Assembly (NCBI GenBank): GCA_038373865.1
Contig: JAXGGA010002297.1
Coordinates: 1-64,000 of the forward strand
Length of the DNA: 64,000 nt
Source of the DNA: Uloborus plumipes
Taxonomy: Eukaryota > Arthropoda > Arachnida > Araneae > Uloboridae
Direction: 5' to 3'
Under the pieces are notes generated by a model. That model worked only from the letters and a program-made list of their open reading frames with translations. It made no database searches and had not been told where the DNA came from. Made by a program: the position numbers and the translations under genes. Positions 21,480 through 33,100 of this stretch are shown in pieces; the stretch's first letter is position 1, and each line of letters begins with the position of its first letter.

Positions 21480-22460
21480 GGGGTTATGTCCCCAACCCTT
21501 CTCTCTCTCTCCTAACGTCATGAAGGATAGCCTAAAATTGCCAGTAGCACTTGAATTTCAGAAAAGTTTTTGGCTGAGGATCCCCCGTTTCATAACATAA
21601 CTACCGAAAATAGCCTAAAAATGTGTTTTATTCAGGTCCATTTGAAAATTGTTCGAAGAAGAGTCCTGAATCCTGCCCCTCCCCCTCCCTCTACTCACCT
21701 AACTCAGACAGCCAAATATATATACTACATTTTTAATTGCGCTTTAAAATGTCACTTTTTAAAACTTCGAGGGAAAAGATCCAGAGCCACACACTACTTT
21801 TCTTACCTAGCCATACATAGCTTAAAATTTCGTTTTTAGACATTTCCGTCGAAGAGCTATGGAAACGTTTACTCTGAAAGACAGCCATGTGATTTTTGAA
21901 AATAATTGCATCGTGAAATCTCGACCTACCCACCTCTTCTCCAATCGTGATCAAACATGGCCTAAAATTGCGTTTTTACGAAGTTCATTTTCTAAAAATT
22001 TCTACATGAGAGCCTCCTGACTTGACCGACTTTTTGTGTCGTTAGATCATCCCCTAACACTAAAGGTAGCTAACAATCGTATTTTTCAGAAAACAATATG
22101 AAAAAAATTTCTGGAGAAAACTCCCGAACCTCCTGAATATTTATAAAACTAATTTAAATTTGTTTTTTATGCTTTAATTTTTCAGAGAACGGTAAAAGAA
22201 GCTCTGACAGCTAACATTGCTAAGCTTTGCCTTAAAATAACTTCAATTTTGAAAGATCTTTATGAGGGACCTCTTTCTATTTAGTTAACGTTAGCAAAAA
22301 TTGCCTAAAATTGTAACAATTTTAAATGTTTTACCCTGGGAGGAATCTGAACCTAAGTCTCAACACCACGATACCTGAGATTAACGAAATTGCATTTTTT
22401 TAAGACTTTGTTTTCAAAACAAACTTCGGAGGATATCCCCGATGTTTCACCGCAGTCTTT
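21480..22460. repeat. Diverged ~100-bp repeats, reverse orientation
   Basis: A phrase like GCCTAAAATTGCGTTTTT recurs every ~80-150 bp (near 21530, 21610, 21820, 21960, 22290) between stretches with CCCC-rich words. It is the complement of the array at 26760-28870. It lies inside the hAT at 20250-23214. Confidence 0.5.
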
Positions 22461-23548
22461 ACTCTGATGCCAAAAGCATACTTATAACTTTTGATATCAT
22501 ACCTAAACTTCAAAACATTAAACTACTCAGAAAGAATTTCTTTAAACTGAACTTATCTTGTAATTTGTAAATTCAAATTATTTGAGTTATTTTTTGAATT
22601 AAAACTTCATTTTTATTTTTTTAAGGGTGATAGGCACGGGTCATAGTTTCAAGTCTTTGTCCCTCCTGATGGGAAACAGAAGGTCCGGCTTCTTTTTTTT
22701 TTTTTTTTGTAATTGCCATTCCGATGTAAAATCCTATATCCGTACGTAATAAATAAGGATGCGTACTGCATAGTTGCTAGTAAATAAGAACAACACTGTT
22801 TGGGATCGGACTGCTCAGAATATTTGAGCGTCATATTTGAACGTAGTGTAATTTTCAAAATAAATTGGTTGTCAAATAAATGTTGAAAACGGTGCATTTT
22901 TATATCAAACCGTGTTGTTCTTATTTACCTCAAAAATGGTTCAGTCATTTAATTCACTCTGACAGTTTTTCAGGGGGGAAAAATGCCCGCCTTTTCTAAA
23001 GATTATCTTATAAAGAAAAAAAAAGCATATTTTTTTTTTTTATTCTATAATAATTTTCCAGCTGTTTGGGCAAAATTATAGAGTTGAACTGGCCCAAGAA
23101 AACTGTCTTTACCCCCCCCCCTTCTTCCAGTATTGCGAGCGTAAGCAAAGTTTGCGCTGAACAAATTTTCAATCTTAAAGAGGGCGGTAGCTGTAAAAAG
23201 GTTGAGAACCACTGATCTAAACAAGTCGAAATTCATTTGAAAATGATTTCTGTTTATAATTTGCATTAAAAAAGTAAAATAAAATAAATTGAGGTAATTC
23301 GCAACTCCAGAGCCCGAGTTCGCTACTTTGCTGTGATTTACAAAACTACTAGGTACTACTTTACAAAACTAAAAGGTAAAACACAGCCACGTGCGAAGCA
23401 GCGATTGAATGTTTACACGAAATATAGATATTCTAAGGCAAGTTAGTTGTGGATTATCATTAAACCAAGTGAGTTTTATTATTTAAAAAAAATATTTGTT
23501 TTAGACATTTACCATTCTTTTCAGACCTGTTAGCGATCAAAGTTTTCT

Positions 23549-23776
23549 GGGGTCTCGGTGGCCGAGCGGTCTAAGGCGTGTAGCTGATAACTCTGAGACG
23601 GTGGGTTCGACTCCCACCCTCGCTCCGGATGTACTTTCCTTCGTTTGTGATGCAACTCTTTCATACATTGTCTGTACAAGATATATGTAATAAAAATCAT
23701 GTGTAATGGAGGCAAGACACTAGATTGTAGTCCTCATCGAAAACCTGGGCATATAGCCCCAAAACGAAACGAAACG
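23549..23776 (+). mobile_element. tRNA-derived SINE with 10-bp TSD
   Basis: The head (23551-23625) is tRNA-like: an A-box TGGCCGAGCGG, a B-box GGTTCGACTCC, and ~40 bp between them, as needed for RNA polymerase III. A unique body follows and the tail is a short CGAAA repeat. AAAGTTTTCT flanks it at 23539-23548 and 23777-23786. The acceptor stem does not pair as in a working tRNA, so this is a SINE and not a tRNA gene. The head resembles a leucine or serine tRNA. Confidence 0.85.
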
Positions 23777-24614
23777 AAAGTTTTCTCAGAACTTCTCGTT
23801 AAAATTTCACATTTTAAAATTTAGTGTGATCTAGAAAATTCTAGCTGTCGATATACACTTTTTATAGATTTTACTTGAAAATAAATTTATCGTTAAAAAA
23901 AACTGCGAAGTTTCAAATGGAATTCTGAATTATTTTTAAGCCTGACACCCACTGATTTTCTTCATAACAGTTTAATTTGAGCATTATACAAAATATCAAC
24001 AGATTGCGTTATTGGAAGAGAATTTTTACAATAGCTTTCCGAGAAATTACTTTTTTATAGATGCATCTGCTGTAATTCTAAAATAATCGTTCGTAGCATA
24101 TTTTGATTAAAAGTAGGAAGGAGGAAAACACTTGCAAAAAAGGATGAGACGCTATGTGATTTGCTTTAATTCCAAACGTTTATTAATACTTCTTGATTTC
24201 TTTTCTTATTTTTGCTTTTTTATGGGCCAGAATATCTGCAAGACTTTAAAAAAAATATTTCAAAGGAATAAAGAACAAAAAAAAAAAAACATTCATACGA
24301 TCAAATATCACTAATTCATTTGGCTTAGAAGCAATAAAAACAAAAGGCCATAATTTTGTTTCCCCTTCCTTAGACAGAAGCCGCAGCTCCCCCGATATTT
24401 CGTTGGAGTTGCGAATAGTCACATGAAAAGAATCCATATAAATTAAAGAAGTTAGAAATGAATGATTTAAGTAAAAGAAGTAAATCTAATCATTCCTTAT
24501 ACAATGTTATAATGAAATATATAAAAAACATTGAAAAGTGTCTAAAATTAAATCCACTAGTGTATTAAATATACTAATGACAAAAGTATTGCCCTTTTGT
24601 AACAGTAAACAGTT

Positions 24615-26596
24615 GGGCAATTCCACGGTAACTTACGTTACATTTTGACCAACTCTTATGCAGTTAGCTCCTTAGTACAGACAAATATTGTTATAAAAAC
24701 CTTGTACAAAAGCATTCAGTGAAAATGCCAGTCAAAAGCAAAATTAAAATGCAAAAATATTCGATGCACTTAAATTTTACAAAATTTAACAGTCAAAAAT
24801 AAGGCAGTAACTTACGTTACACAAAAAGGGAACGGCATAATATGAAAATTGGTTCTAAGGCAAATTTCTGCTCTATTACAGCTGTTTTCTTGTTTGAAGT
24901 ATAATTTATCAGTTTCTTATAATATTTAGGAATTAATTTTCATAAATTTAAAATTTATTTTAAAAATTGAATTTTATGAGAATTTTTAACTGGGTAACTT
25001 ACGTTACAGTAACTTACGTTACAAAATTCACTTACAAGCATATATTTATTACAAAAACTAATGAATGAAAATTACAGCTTAGTTTAGATCAAAATACTGA
25101 AAATTAACAATTATGAGTTAAATTTACAGAAATTTAATGCCAAACTCAATGATCAATCAAAAATATTACAAAACATAAGACTTTTAAATGCATACTGGCC
25201 GCTGGTATTAACAAGTTCAGGTAATTCTATTTTCGAATCATGTTTTCTCTTATAATAAATTTCCTCTGTCGTTTCTGGCCATTTCTGATTGGTTCCAACA
25301 GCAGCCATTACTTTTACTTTAAACTCGTTTTCTTCAATAATCGTCACAACTCAAGGATACAATGTATTTTCGTACTTCACCACACACCAGTCACCAGCTT
25401 TTATCTCTGTTTTTTCTTCTTGTTCCTTAAAATACTAACTAAACGAAACCCTACATTTTGTTCATTTCTGGTTCTTAAATGGTCATTGTGAATGTGCGGA
25501 TCTTCAGAAAATTTTTTGATACATTTTGCTTTTTCTAACATATTTCAATACTATCAAGAGTGACTTTTATTTATGAATCTGTAATATCCACATGACTTTT
25601 CTCATACCCCTTCTACAGCGCATCTTTTCTGCAGAGTTCAGTGGCATTTTAATGCAAAACAAAATATATTTCAATTGAAAGAGATAAACTATTTTTATAT
25701 TTGTTTTTTCCAAAACATATTTGATAACTTTAAATCATAACAGAAGTCATTTTTGAATAATTCATAGTACATTACCTGCTAAATATTCTGAATGCAGTGA
25801 TATTGTTTAAAGAGAATTAATATCTTAATAGCCAAAAAGAAGCATGTAATTTATAATAAAGGTGTATTGTAATCTTATTAAAAAACAGACATTTTAAGAA
25901 ATATGAGTAATCTAAATTAAGTAAATACAGTAGTACAATTAAAAGAATTATTGAATAAATTACTTCTATTAACCACATAGGTTTTATTTACAATTTACTT
26001 TATTTCGAAACACAAGTATTGAAGTTCTACTAAGGTAACTTACGTTATCTGCAAATGTGGGTAACTTACGTTACACGTTTTGATTGTAGCACAAAAAATT
26101 AAATAAACAATATTCAAAAGAAAAGTACTGTTATTTGCTTAGTACACACCTAGAAAATATAACATAGTTAACATTGTATTGCCCTTTCTTTATTTGCTGT
26201 AAAAACTTGAACATGTTTTGGTAACTTACGTTACATAGAACAGTGCCTTTTTGAATTTGACATAAATCACTTAATCAAATTGAAAACACTTGTTTCATCC
26301 ATCAATTCACAATATTAATTTAAAGTGTAATAAACAACAATCTTCCTTTGTCACATTTATCTAATGGAAAAAATTGAAACTTATCAATGTTGAAAGTTTG
26401 ACCATTTGCTTCACTGAAAATAAAATACTCTAATACCAACTTCAAAGTATTGCCGAAACTAAAAAACTACATTCCTAACAAAAAATTGTTATAAATAAGA
26501 AACTTCTAACATTTTTAAACCAAAAAATATGCAGAGCAGTCACATTACTCGAGTTTAATTTTTTCAACGCTTTTCCACACTTGCATGGAATTGCCC
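24615..26596. mobile_element. Element B: 2-kb DNA element, 4-bp TSD AGTT, GTAACTTACGTTAC motif
   Basis: The ends GGGCAATTCCACG and TGGAATTGCCC are inverted and flanked by AGTT at 24611-24614 and 26597-26600. The near-palindrome GTAACTTACGTTAC follows the left end directly and recurs near 24806, 24994, 25009, 26035, 26058 and 26219, always in the same orientation. It carries a decayed reverse-strand coding stretch at 25153-25560. It shares ends and TSD length with element A. Confidence 0.85.
25153..25560 (-). pseudogene. Decayed coding stretch in element B, SH3-like GDW segment
   Basis: The reverse strand from about 25560 reads HNDHLRTRNEQ, then a frameshift, then IKAGDWCVVKYENTLYP, an in-frame TGA at ~25348-25350, and VVTIIEENEFKVKVMAAVG with KWPETTEEIYYK after it. 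The pattern of a G-D-W start, a hydrophobic strand, a Y-P turn and repeated short strands followed by KWP looks like the small beta-barrel (SH3-like) tail found at the C-terminus of several transposon-encoded proteins. It is probably the dead end of the element B transposase. The family is not named. Confidence 0.45.
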
Positions 26597-27190
26597 AGTT
26601 GATGGTTTTACAGTGTGTTTATTGAAATATTGCTTGTGCAGTGATGAGTACTAGTTACAGGGGAAAGCATTTTCATAAACGAAAGTTATTTTTAAACATT
26701 TAATTTATTGTTATCATTTAAAATCTAGTTTATCTTTCAATCATTTTTGCTCACATTGGGGAAGGAGATAGGATTAGGAATCACTTATGTGGCATTTTTT
26801 CGAAATTGAAATTCCAAAACGCAATTTTAGACGGTCATCGATGTTTTTTTTTGGTGGGGGGGGGGGGGGGGAGAGAAACTCGGGCTGAAATGTTTAAAAA
26901 CTGGAGCTCTAAAAATCATGTTGTTAGGGGTTGGAGGTTCAGGGGCACCCCTCCCTCAAAAATCTTCCGAATTTGAAATCTTAAAAACGCGATAGTAGAC
27001 CCCGAACTATGATGGACAAAGAAGAAGAGTGGAAGTTCCGGCACTCGGTTGCAATAATTTTCGAAAATTGTTCAAAAATCTCAGTTTAGAGAATCTTCGA
27101 TGATATTAGCAGTACCTCATCTTCGATTTTTCCGAGTCGTGGCAAAACTTGAACTTGCCACTCTTACCCATCTTCGCTTAATGGGGATTA

Positions 27191-28254
27191 CAGTAAACTG
27201 CCGTTTATCCGCGGTTGGATTATCCGCTGTTCGGATTATCAGCGGGTTTTTCCTTTTTGCATTCCTTTTTTTACGGTGATGATATACTAAATACACAAAA
27301 TTACGAGTGTGTTATTGGTCGTTTTTTATTTTCAAAGGTATTTCTTGCATGGAATGTCATCAGATTTAGTTATAATTTAAATCAGTGGTTTCCAACCTGG
27401 AGCGATTTCGCTCTTCAAGGGGGCGTTTAGGAGAGCAATAATTATTTAAAATAATAATAAAAAATTCAGAAAGTACATAAATTGAAACGCATACGAAACC
27501 GATTGTTCAGAGTTTCGAAAATTAATTACACGGTAAAAAAATAAAGTTCAGCAGCTTCCTCCTCATACCTAGATTGAACCTAAAGAAGTATTTCATGCTT
27601 GAGCTTCAAGTTTATGCACTTTCAAATTTTCAATTTTTTTTTTTTTTAGTTTTTTCTTTATAATTTTAAGTTTCAGTGTTTTTAATTCTGTAAGGCTTCA
27701 ATTTAAAAAGTATTCAATCAAATAATTCCGTCAAAATATCAAATAATTCCGTGAAAAATTTACTTATGTTTTTGAAAATTACATCAATGACCTTAGTAAA
27801 GTATTTTATTTTTTAAAATATCTATTACTTTGTTTTTGTAAAAGAAATGACAAAAAATAAATAAATAAATAAAAAATAAAACATAAAAAAGGCTATTTTA
27901 TTTAACTATTTATTTTTTTAGTTTGTAATTTGTTAAAACACATTTCCCTTCAAATTAAAAGTAGACATTTATGTTATCAAAAGTATCGATTTCACTAGCA
28001 CCAACTTTTGTTTTTCTTCTTTTTTTCCCCCCAAGAAGGAAAGGAGGAGGGGGCGACAGGTGTCAATCAATCTCCAGAGGGGGAGATGGGCTCATAAAAG
28101 GTTGAGAACCAATACTTTAAATTTATGTGTGAGTGTTATTAATTTTAGCGATTGTTTACACTAGTATCGCATTTTTACCTATTTTCGGATTATCCGCGGT
28201 ATTCGTTTATCCGCGGTTACCGTGGCATCCTATTCCGCGGATAATCGGGAGTTT
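27191..28254. mobile_element. pogo/Tigger-like MITE with TTATCCGCGG ends
   Basis: The ends CAGTAAACTGCCGTTTATCC and its partner GATAATCGGGAGTTTACTC are inverted, flanked by TA, with GGATTATCCGCGG repeated inside both ends. Ends of this kind and a TA TSD fit the pogo/Tigger branch of Tc1/mariner. It holds a hAT MITE at 27384-28108. Confidence 0.75.
27384..28108. mobile_element. hAT MITE nested in the pogo-like MITE
   Basis: The ends CAGTGGTTTCCAACC and GGTTGAGAACCAATA are inverted, with 8-base flanks ATTTAAAT and CTTTAAAT (7 of 8 match). The interior is A+T-rich and non-coding. Confidence 0.75.
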
Positions 28255-28937
28255 ACTCTATATCAAGCTTCAGCGCTTCCCCCCTCCCCCACACACAGAA
28301 ATAGAAGGAATTTGAGGCCCTATAGTAATTGCCAAGCGTTTACGGGGGCGTAGAAGACTCCCGGCACTGGATATTAGTAGAGTCCTCCCTCCACAGGAAA
28401 ATTTTCCAAATAGAATTTCTGAAAATGTGATTTTTGGCTATTTGCAACATCAAAGAAAGGTATGGGGTTCATGAGCTCCCGCATTGCAATTAATTTTTCC
28501 GAAAGGAAATTTCAAAATATAATTTTGCACGATTTTCGAGAGGGAGGGGAGAGAGGGGGGGGGGGGTCCCATTGTCTATCATTTTTCAAAATTGAACTTT
28601 AAAATGTAATTTTAGATGATCTTTAACTATGTTGGGAGGAGGGAGTATTGGGGAGCTCATCGGAATATTTTGGGAATTTAAGACTTATGTAGGTCATCTT
28701 TTAATAGTGTTAAGGGAAATGACAGAGTTCAGGAACTATACTATAATAGTTTTTAGAAATTAAAGTTTCAAAAACACAATTTTGGACGATTTTTTAATGG
28801 GTTTCGTTGAGGGGACTATGGGGCGGTCGCTCAAAAGAGGTTAGCATTAGATCCGAAGCTCACAAGGTGACTTCACACCCTTCGAGTCACCGATTTAGCC
28901 GCACTCGGTATATTGAAAGAGACCTGCAAGTGTAGTA

Positions 28938-29708
28938 CTGCAGAACCTCTCAATAAGGGACACTAGGGGACTGGATTTTTGTCCCTTAAATAGAGGTGTC
29001 CCTCATTCGGTGGTGTATCTATGTATATATTCATTATTTTTGACACCATCGTGTAAATAACACAGTATAGCATCGTAATAAAGGCAAACTATTGGCATTT
29101 AAGATTTATTGAAAATGTTTCATGTATACTCGATAAAATTCAGAATTGTTATTAATTATTTATAGCTTTTAAAATTAAAATTTAATCAAAAATTACGATA
29201 GAATCAAAGTTTTGTAATTTATAGCAATCATTTCGAAGTAATTTGATACGTGGATTTGCTTCATGTCATGTAATTTACAATGCAATACAATGTAAATAAC
29301 AAGGGTGGTTTTTATATTAAGTTTTCTGTAAGAAGTTTCTCATGGGTAAGATCCGTCGGAATTGAATACATATGATTAACTAGGAAAAAATGACAAAAAT
29401 TTCAGCAAGAATTTTAAAATACACATTTGTTTTCTTTTTCTTTTTTTTTTTTTTGCATGTCAATATCAGGACAAACTTTTAACAGTTAATTTTTGTTTAA
29501 AAACATCTTAATGCTTAAAAAATATTGAATTTATAGAAGATTAAGTTTTGTAGTGTTTTTCTGTGACTGTCCCTTATTTAGAGTGTCCTCTATTGAGAGG
29601 CAAACAAAGACATGGAGGTCCCTATTCAAAGGGACTGGGACCAAAAAAAGTGTCCCTTAAATAGAGGTGTCTCTTATTCAAAGGTGTCCCTGAAAGGAGG
29701 TACTACTG
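28938..29708. mobile_element. pogo/Tigger-like MITE with GTCCCTTAAATAGAGG repeats
   Basis: The left end CTGCAGAACCTC and the right end GGAGGTACTACTG are inverted and flanked by TA. Inside both ends are copies of GTCCCTTAAATAGAGGTG and of CTCAATAAGGGACAC-like words. No coding capacity. Confidence 0.7.
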
Positions 29709-29710
29709 TA

Positions 29711-30010
29711 TATGCCCTAAGTCCTAAGGTGCACGTCTCAGAAATAAGGGAAAAATTGCTTTCGAAAATGTTAACCTCATCAAAGTGTCCAAGTTGACAA
29801 TTTTACAATTTTATTATTTACAACCAATTACCTTGACAAATAAATATTTTTGTACACCTTGCCATGCTTAAGAACTGACAAGCTGCCTGTTTTGAAATAA
29901 CTTCCATAAAGTCGTATTTTTGGAGCTTGGACAAGTGGTGAGGTTGACATTTCCGAAAGCAATTTCCTTCTTATTTCTGAGTTGTGCACCTTAGGACTTA
30001 ATGTATATAC
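29711..30010. mobile_element. Foldback MITE downstream of the MACPF gene
   Basis: The arms 29712-29800 and 29925-30008 pair almost completely through CTAAGTCCTAAGGTGCAC, CTCAGAAATAAG and ATTGCTTTCG, around a ~125-bp A+T-rich centre. It lies about 150 bp beyond the gene's stop codon. Confidence 0.75.
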
Positions 30011-30151
30011 TCCTCTAGCAAGTATTTTTCAATACACCGAGCAATGGCGAAACCTGGTGACCCGAAGGGTGTTAAGTCTCCTGTTTTATATATAGCTCGG
30101 CGTCTTTAAAATGTTGATAAATTGTGTTTTCCGAAGACAGATTTGTACGTC

Positions 30152-30162
30152 ATATTTTTATT
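30152..30162 (-). terminator. Polyadenylation signal of the MACPF gene
   Basis: On the reverse strand AATAAA occurs directly after the TAA stop codon (TTAAATAAAAAT), partly overlapping it. The predicted 3-prime UTR is therefore very short. Confidence 0.45.
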
Positions 30163-33100
30163 TAATTCGAACTAAAGTTACCTAAAATAAGCATCTCACC
30201 CGGTACAGCTACTCTTTCAAAATGAATGTAATTCTTTTTCGGGAAAAGCAAGTTCTTAATTGAGAACAGCGAGATTGGGGCAAAGTTGATCTCGTTCAGA
30301 TTTGCAACAATTTTCGGAGGAACTTTTTCCCGTACCTCTTGATTTATGAGGGCTTTCACGTCATCCCTACCACACGTACCCCCTCCAGAAAAATGGCCAA
30401 CGACGGTAAGCGTCGAGTTCTTTATTTTTGAGACGATGCTCTGGTTACGCTCACTGCCATCTATTTCATTTTCTATGACACCATTGACTTTCGATGTCAG
30501 ATTGGTTTGAATATCCATATCTAAATAAGAATGACCTCGAAAAGGATTCTTAGTATCCATATGATCAGTAACAGTAATAACGTGCTCTTTAGAGCAAGAT
30601 ATATTCATCTGCCCTCCACTCTGTGGCTTTAATGTCATCCCTGATAAATTCCATGTGATCTGATTTCCGGGGAGGGTATAGTCATGTTTCGTAGGTACAT
30701 CAACCGGCCCCTGGGTATGTTCCGTGTGACTCAACGAGCTCAAATCAATGCCAGTAGCTGTAACAGGCGCGTTCGTAAACTCCCCGTACCATTTTTTTTC
30801 ATCTGAAGATTCTTTTCCTGCCAAACTCCACCCTTTAGACGTATTGAAGACTTGCGGTAGTACTTCCGCGAATAATAAACCACTTCGAACAAGCAAGGAA
30901 GTCTCACTGGCTTCTGGTAAAGGTTCAGGTACATTATTCAAGTAAGCTTGTGTTTCGTTTTTAAGAGCACGATTTCCTGTTTGAATGAAAAGCTGCAGGA
31001 TGTCTACATTAGCTTCGGTTTTTAGCACCTTGAATAGAAAACCATTCGGCTTCATCGCGTCAATAACCGGCTTGTGAGTCAGGTCTAGAGTGTTGATGAG
31101 ATATTCAACTTTGTTTTGGACGAAATAAGCCTTGATTTCTTTATTCAGCTCTACTTTTTCTTCGTCACTCAGTTCAATGTCTTCTACGCGGAACGCTCCT
31201 TCAGCCATGTTTAGTTTTATATGCAACATGTTGTTGCCCTCAGAAGTCGTTCCCAACACTTTCGACAATTCAACGTAAGTGGTGAGAGTTTTTCCTGATA
31301 TGCTGATGGCTGCATCACACATTTCGGACATTTCTCCAATCTTAGCACATCTAGTTAAAGTTCCTTTCTCTATCGGCATCTCTAGTCGGACACTCCGGGA
31401 ATTGTTTCCATCAAAAGTCAACAATGGGTAACCATACTCCATGTGGAACCTTTTGATAGCAGTGATTTGACTTGTGGCCTTGGTTGATGTAGCAGTGTCG
31501 ATGACGTTTTTGTATGTGGTGTTGTGCTTGAGATCGTCGAACTGGTCACGCAATGCCCTGTTGATCGGCTCTAGAGCCATACTGAAGACGACGTCCCAGC
31601 CGTTGGTAGCATTTTTGGCTTCGTATAAAGTTTGCACTAAGCTGTCCTTTGAACTTCTAACGCCAGCTTGCGTCGTGATGTTTCTATGCAGAGCTTCGGC
31701 TTTTAGAACACGGGCGTCGATTTGTGTAGCGTCTATGGCTCTTTTCGATCCGCCGACGATGTTGGCTAAAGTGGGGACATTAGTGGCGAGCCTTCTCGAT
31801 GCGTGGACAATTCTGGCTTCGACAGTGAATGTCAACCGGATGTCGACGGTGACTCCGTTTTTGAAAACTAGTCCGTGATTGGTCTGTACTTTGGGTAGCG
31901 ATACCAACCAGGATCCGAATGGCGTAACGGAGTTCGCGTCTCCGGACCACGATTCACCTCCATCGGTGAAATTCGGATTGCCAGTAGCCACGTCGAACTC
32001 ATAAACCCGCTCACGCTGGGGTGTATGGAAGTGAAAGATTTCGCGCTCGATGTTGCGGTCGACGAAGGGCTTATTTTCGAAAGTTAGTTTAACGAGGAGT
32101 TTTCCAGTTTCGGTTGATTTTACTAACATGACTTCGGCTACTACAGATTGAACACGAACATTGACATATTCCTTAAATTTGGGATGACTAGGATCTATAA
32201 TGATCTCAAACGCATGACCGTTACGGATGTTATCAGCTATCACCCCCTTGATGTCGATGCTGATTGGCTGGATCGTTGATGGTTGATACCGCAGCAGCAG
32301 CGATTTAGCTCTTTCTGTTTCTTGGTTTTGTGCGATGCGAGAGCGTGTGAAAGTCAACAGGCTATAACTCGCTATCGGCGTTGGATTCTGTAGCCACGCG
32401 TACTGCAAAGCCTGATCTTGAAGTAGAAAGGATTTAGCCAATGTCGCGAGCATTTGTTGGCGCACATAGTCTAAACTGCGGGTCAATCCGACGAGGTCGA
32501 TGGCCTTTCTATCCAATTCCTTGATTTTCTCAGGATGTAAGGTGACGATTAATTTTTCTAAGCGATTTGCCTCGCGCTCGTTCAATGCTTTTTGGCACTG
32601 TGTAATGTAAATATCGCGTTGGATCTGCAGCAGGTTCGATTGAGCACTGGCTAAGGCCTTGCCACGGGCAGCAAGGGTCTTGAAAGCTTTTACGACTTCG
32701 TTTTTCTCCGGAATACTTGGTCCATGAGACATTACCGTTTCCAGGTTCATTAGCAATTCTTCCCATTTTAAAGTGGTTATATTTCCGTAGCCCTTGCCAT
32801 CCAAACTATCTAGTGCTTTTTGGGCATCTATAATATTCTCCATTAAGCCATAGGATGAGCTGTAGACATTCATTGCGGTATTAAACACGTGCAGTACTTT
32901 CTGAATACGTTGTGCAATTGTGCACAGTTCTTTCACTCCTTCGAGTGTACTTGACGGGATTAATATGGCGATGCCCAAGCTAAATGTGTTGGCCACTATG
33001 TCTAAGCCGTACTTAACGGCTTCCATAGCTTCCCATTTTTCAACAGCCGCTTTATACTTTTGGCCCGCGTTATCTACTTCGGCTTGTTGTTCGAAAACAG

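Larger units (their letters stand above)
20250..23214. mobile_element. hAT element, ~3 kb, TSD ATCTAAAC
   Basis: The ends CAGTGGTTCTCAAC and GGTTGAGAACCACTG are classic hAT termini, flanked by ATCTAAAC at 20242-20249 and 23215-23222. It contains another hAT-type element (20400-21395) and an array of decayed repeats. No transposase frame is visible, so it is non-autonomous. G-rich sequence follows the left end (GGGCGGTG repeated). Confidence 0.92.
26760..28870. repeat. Diverged ~100-bp repeat array, forward orientation, interrupted
   Basis: AAAACGCAATTTTAGACG-type phrases recur near 26818, 26985, 28423, 28516, 28601 and 28770, with G-rich stretches between. 27191-28254 in the middle is a later insertion. 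Complementary copies lie at 21480-22460. No gene is seen. Confidence 0.5.

Noticed and set aside
23551..23625. Functional tRNA gene
   Set aside because: The acceptor stem does not pair, and a body, tail and TSD define a SINE.
24615..26596. CRISPR-like array (same motif repeated)
   Set aside because: Spacing is irregular, the motif is only 14 bp, the genome is eukaryotic, and inverted ends plus TSD define a DNA element.
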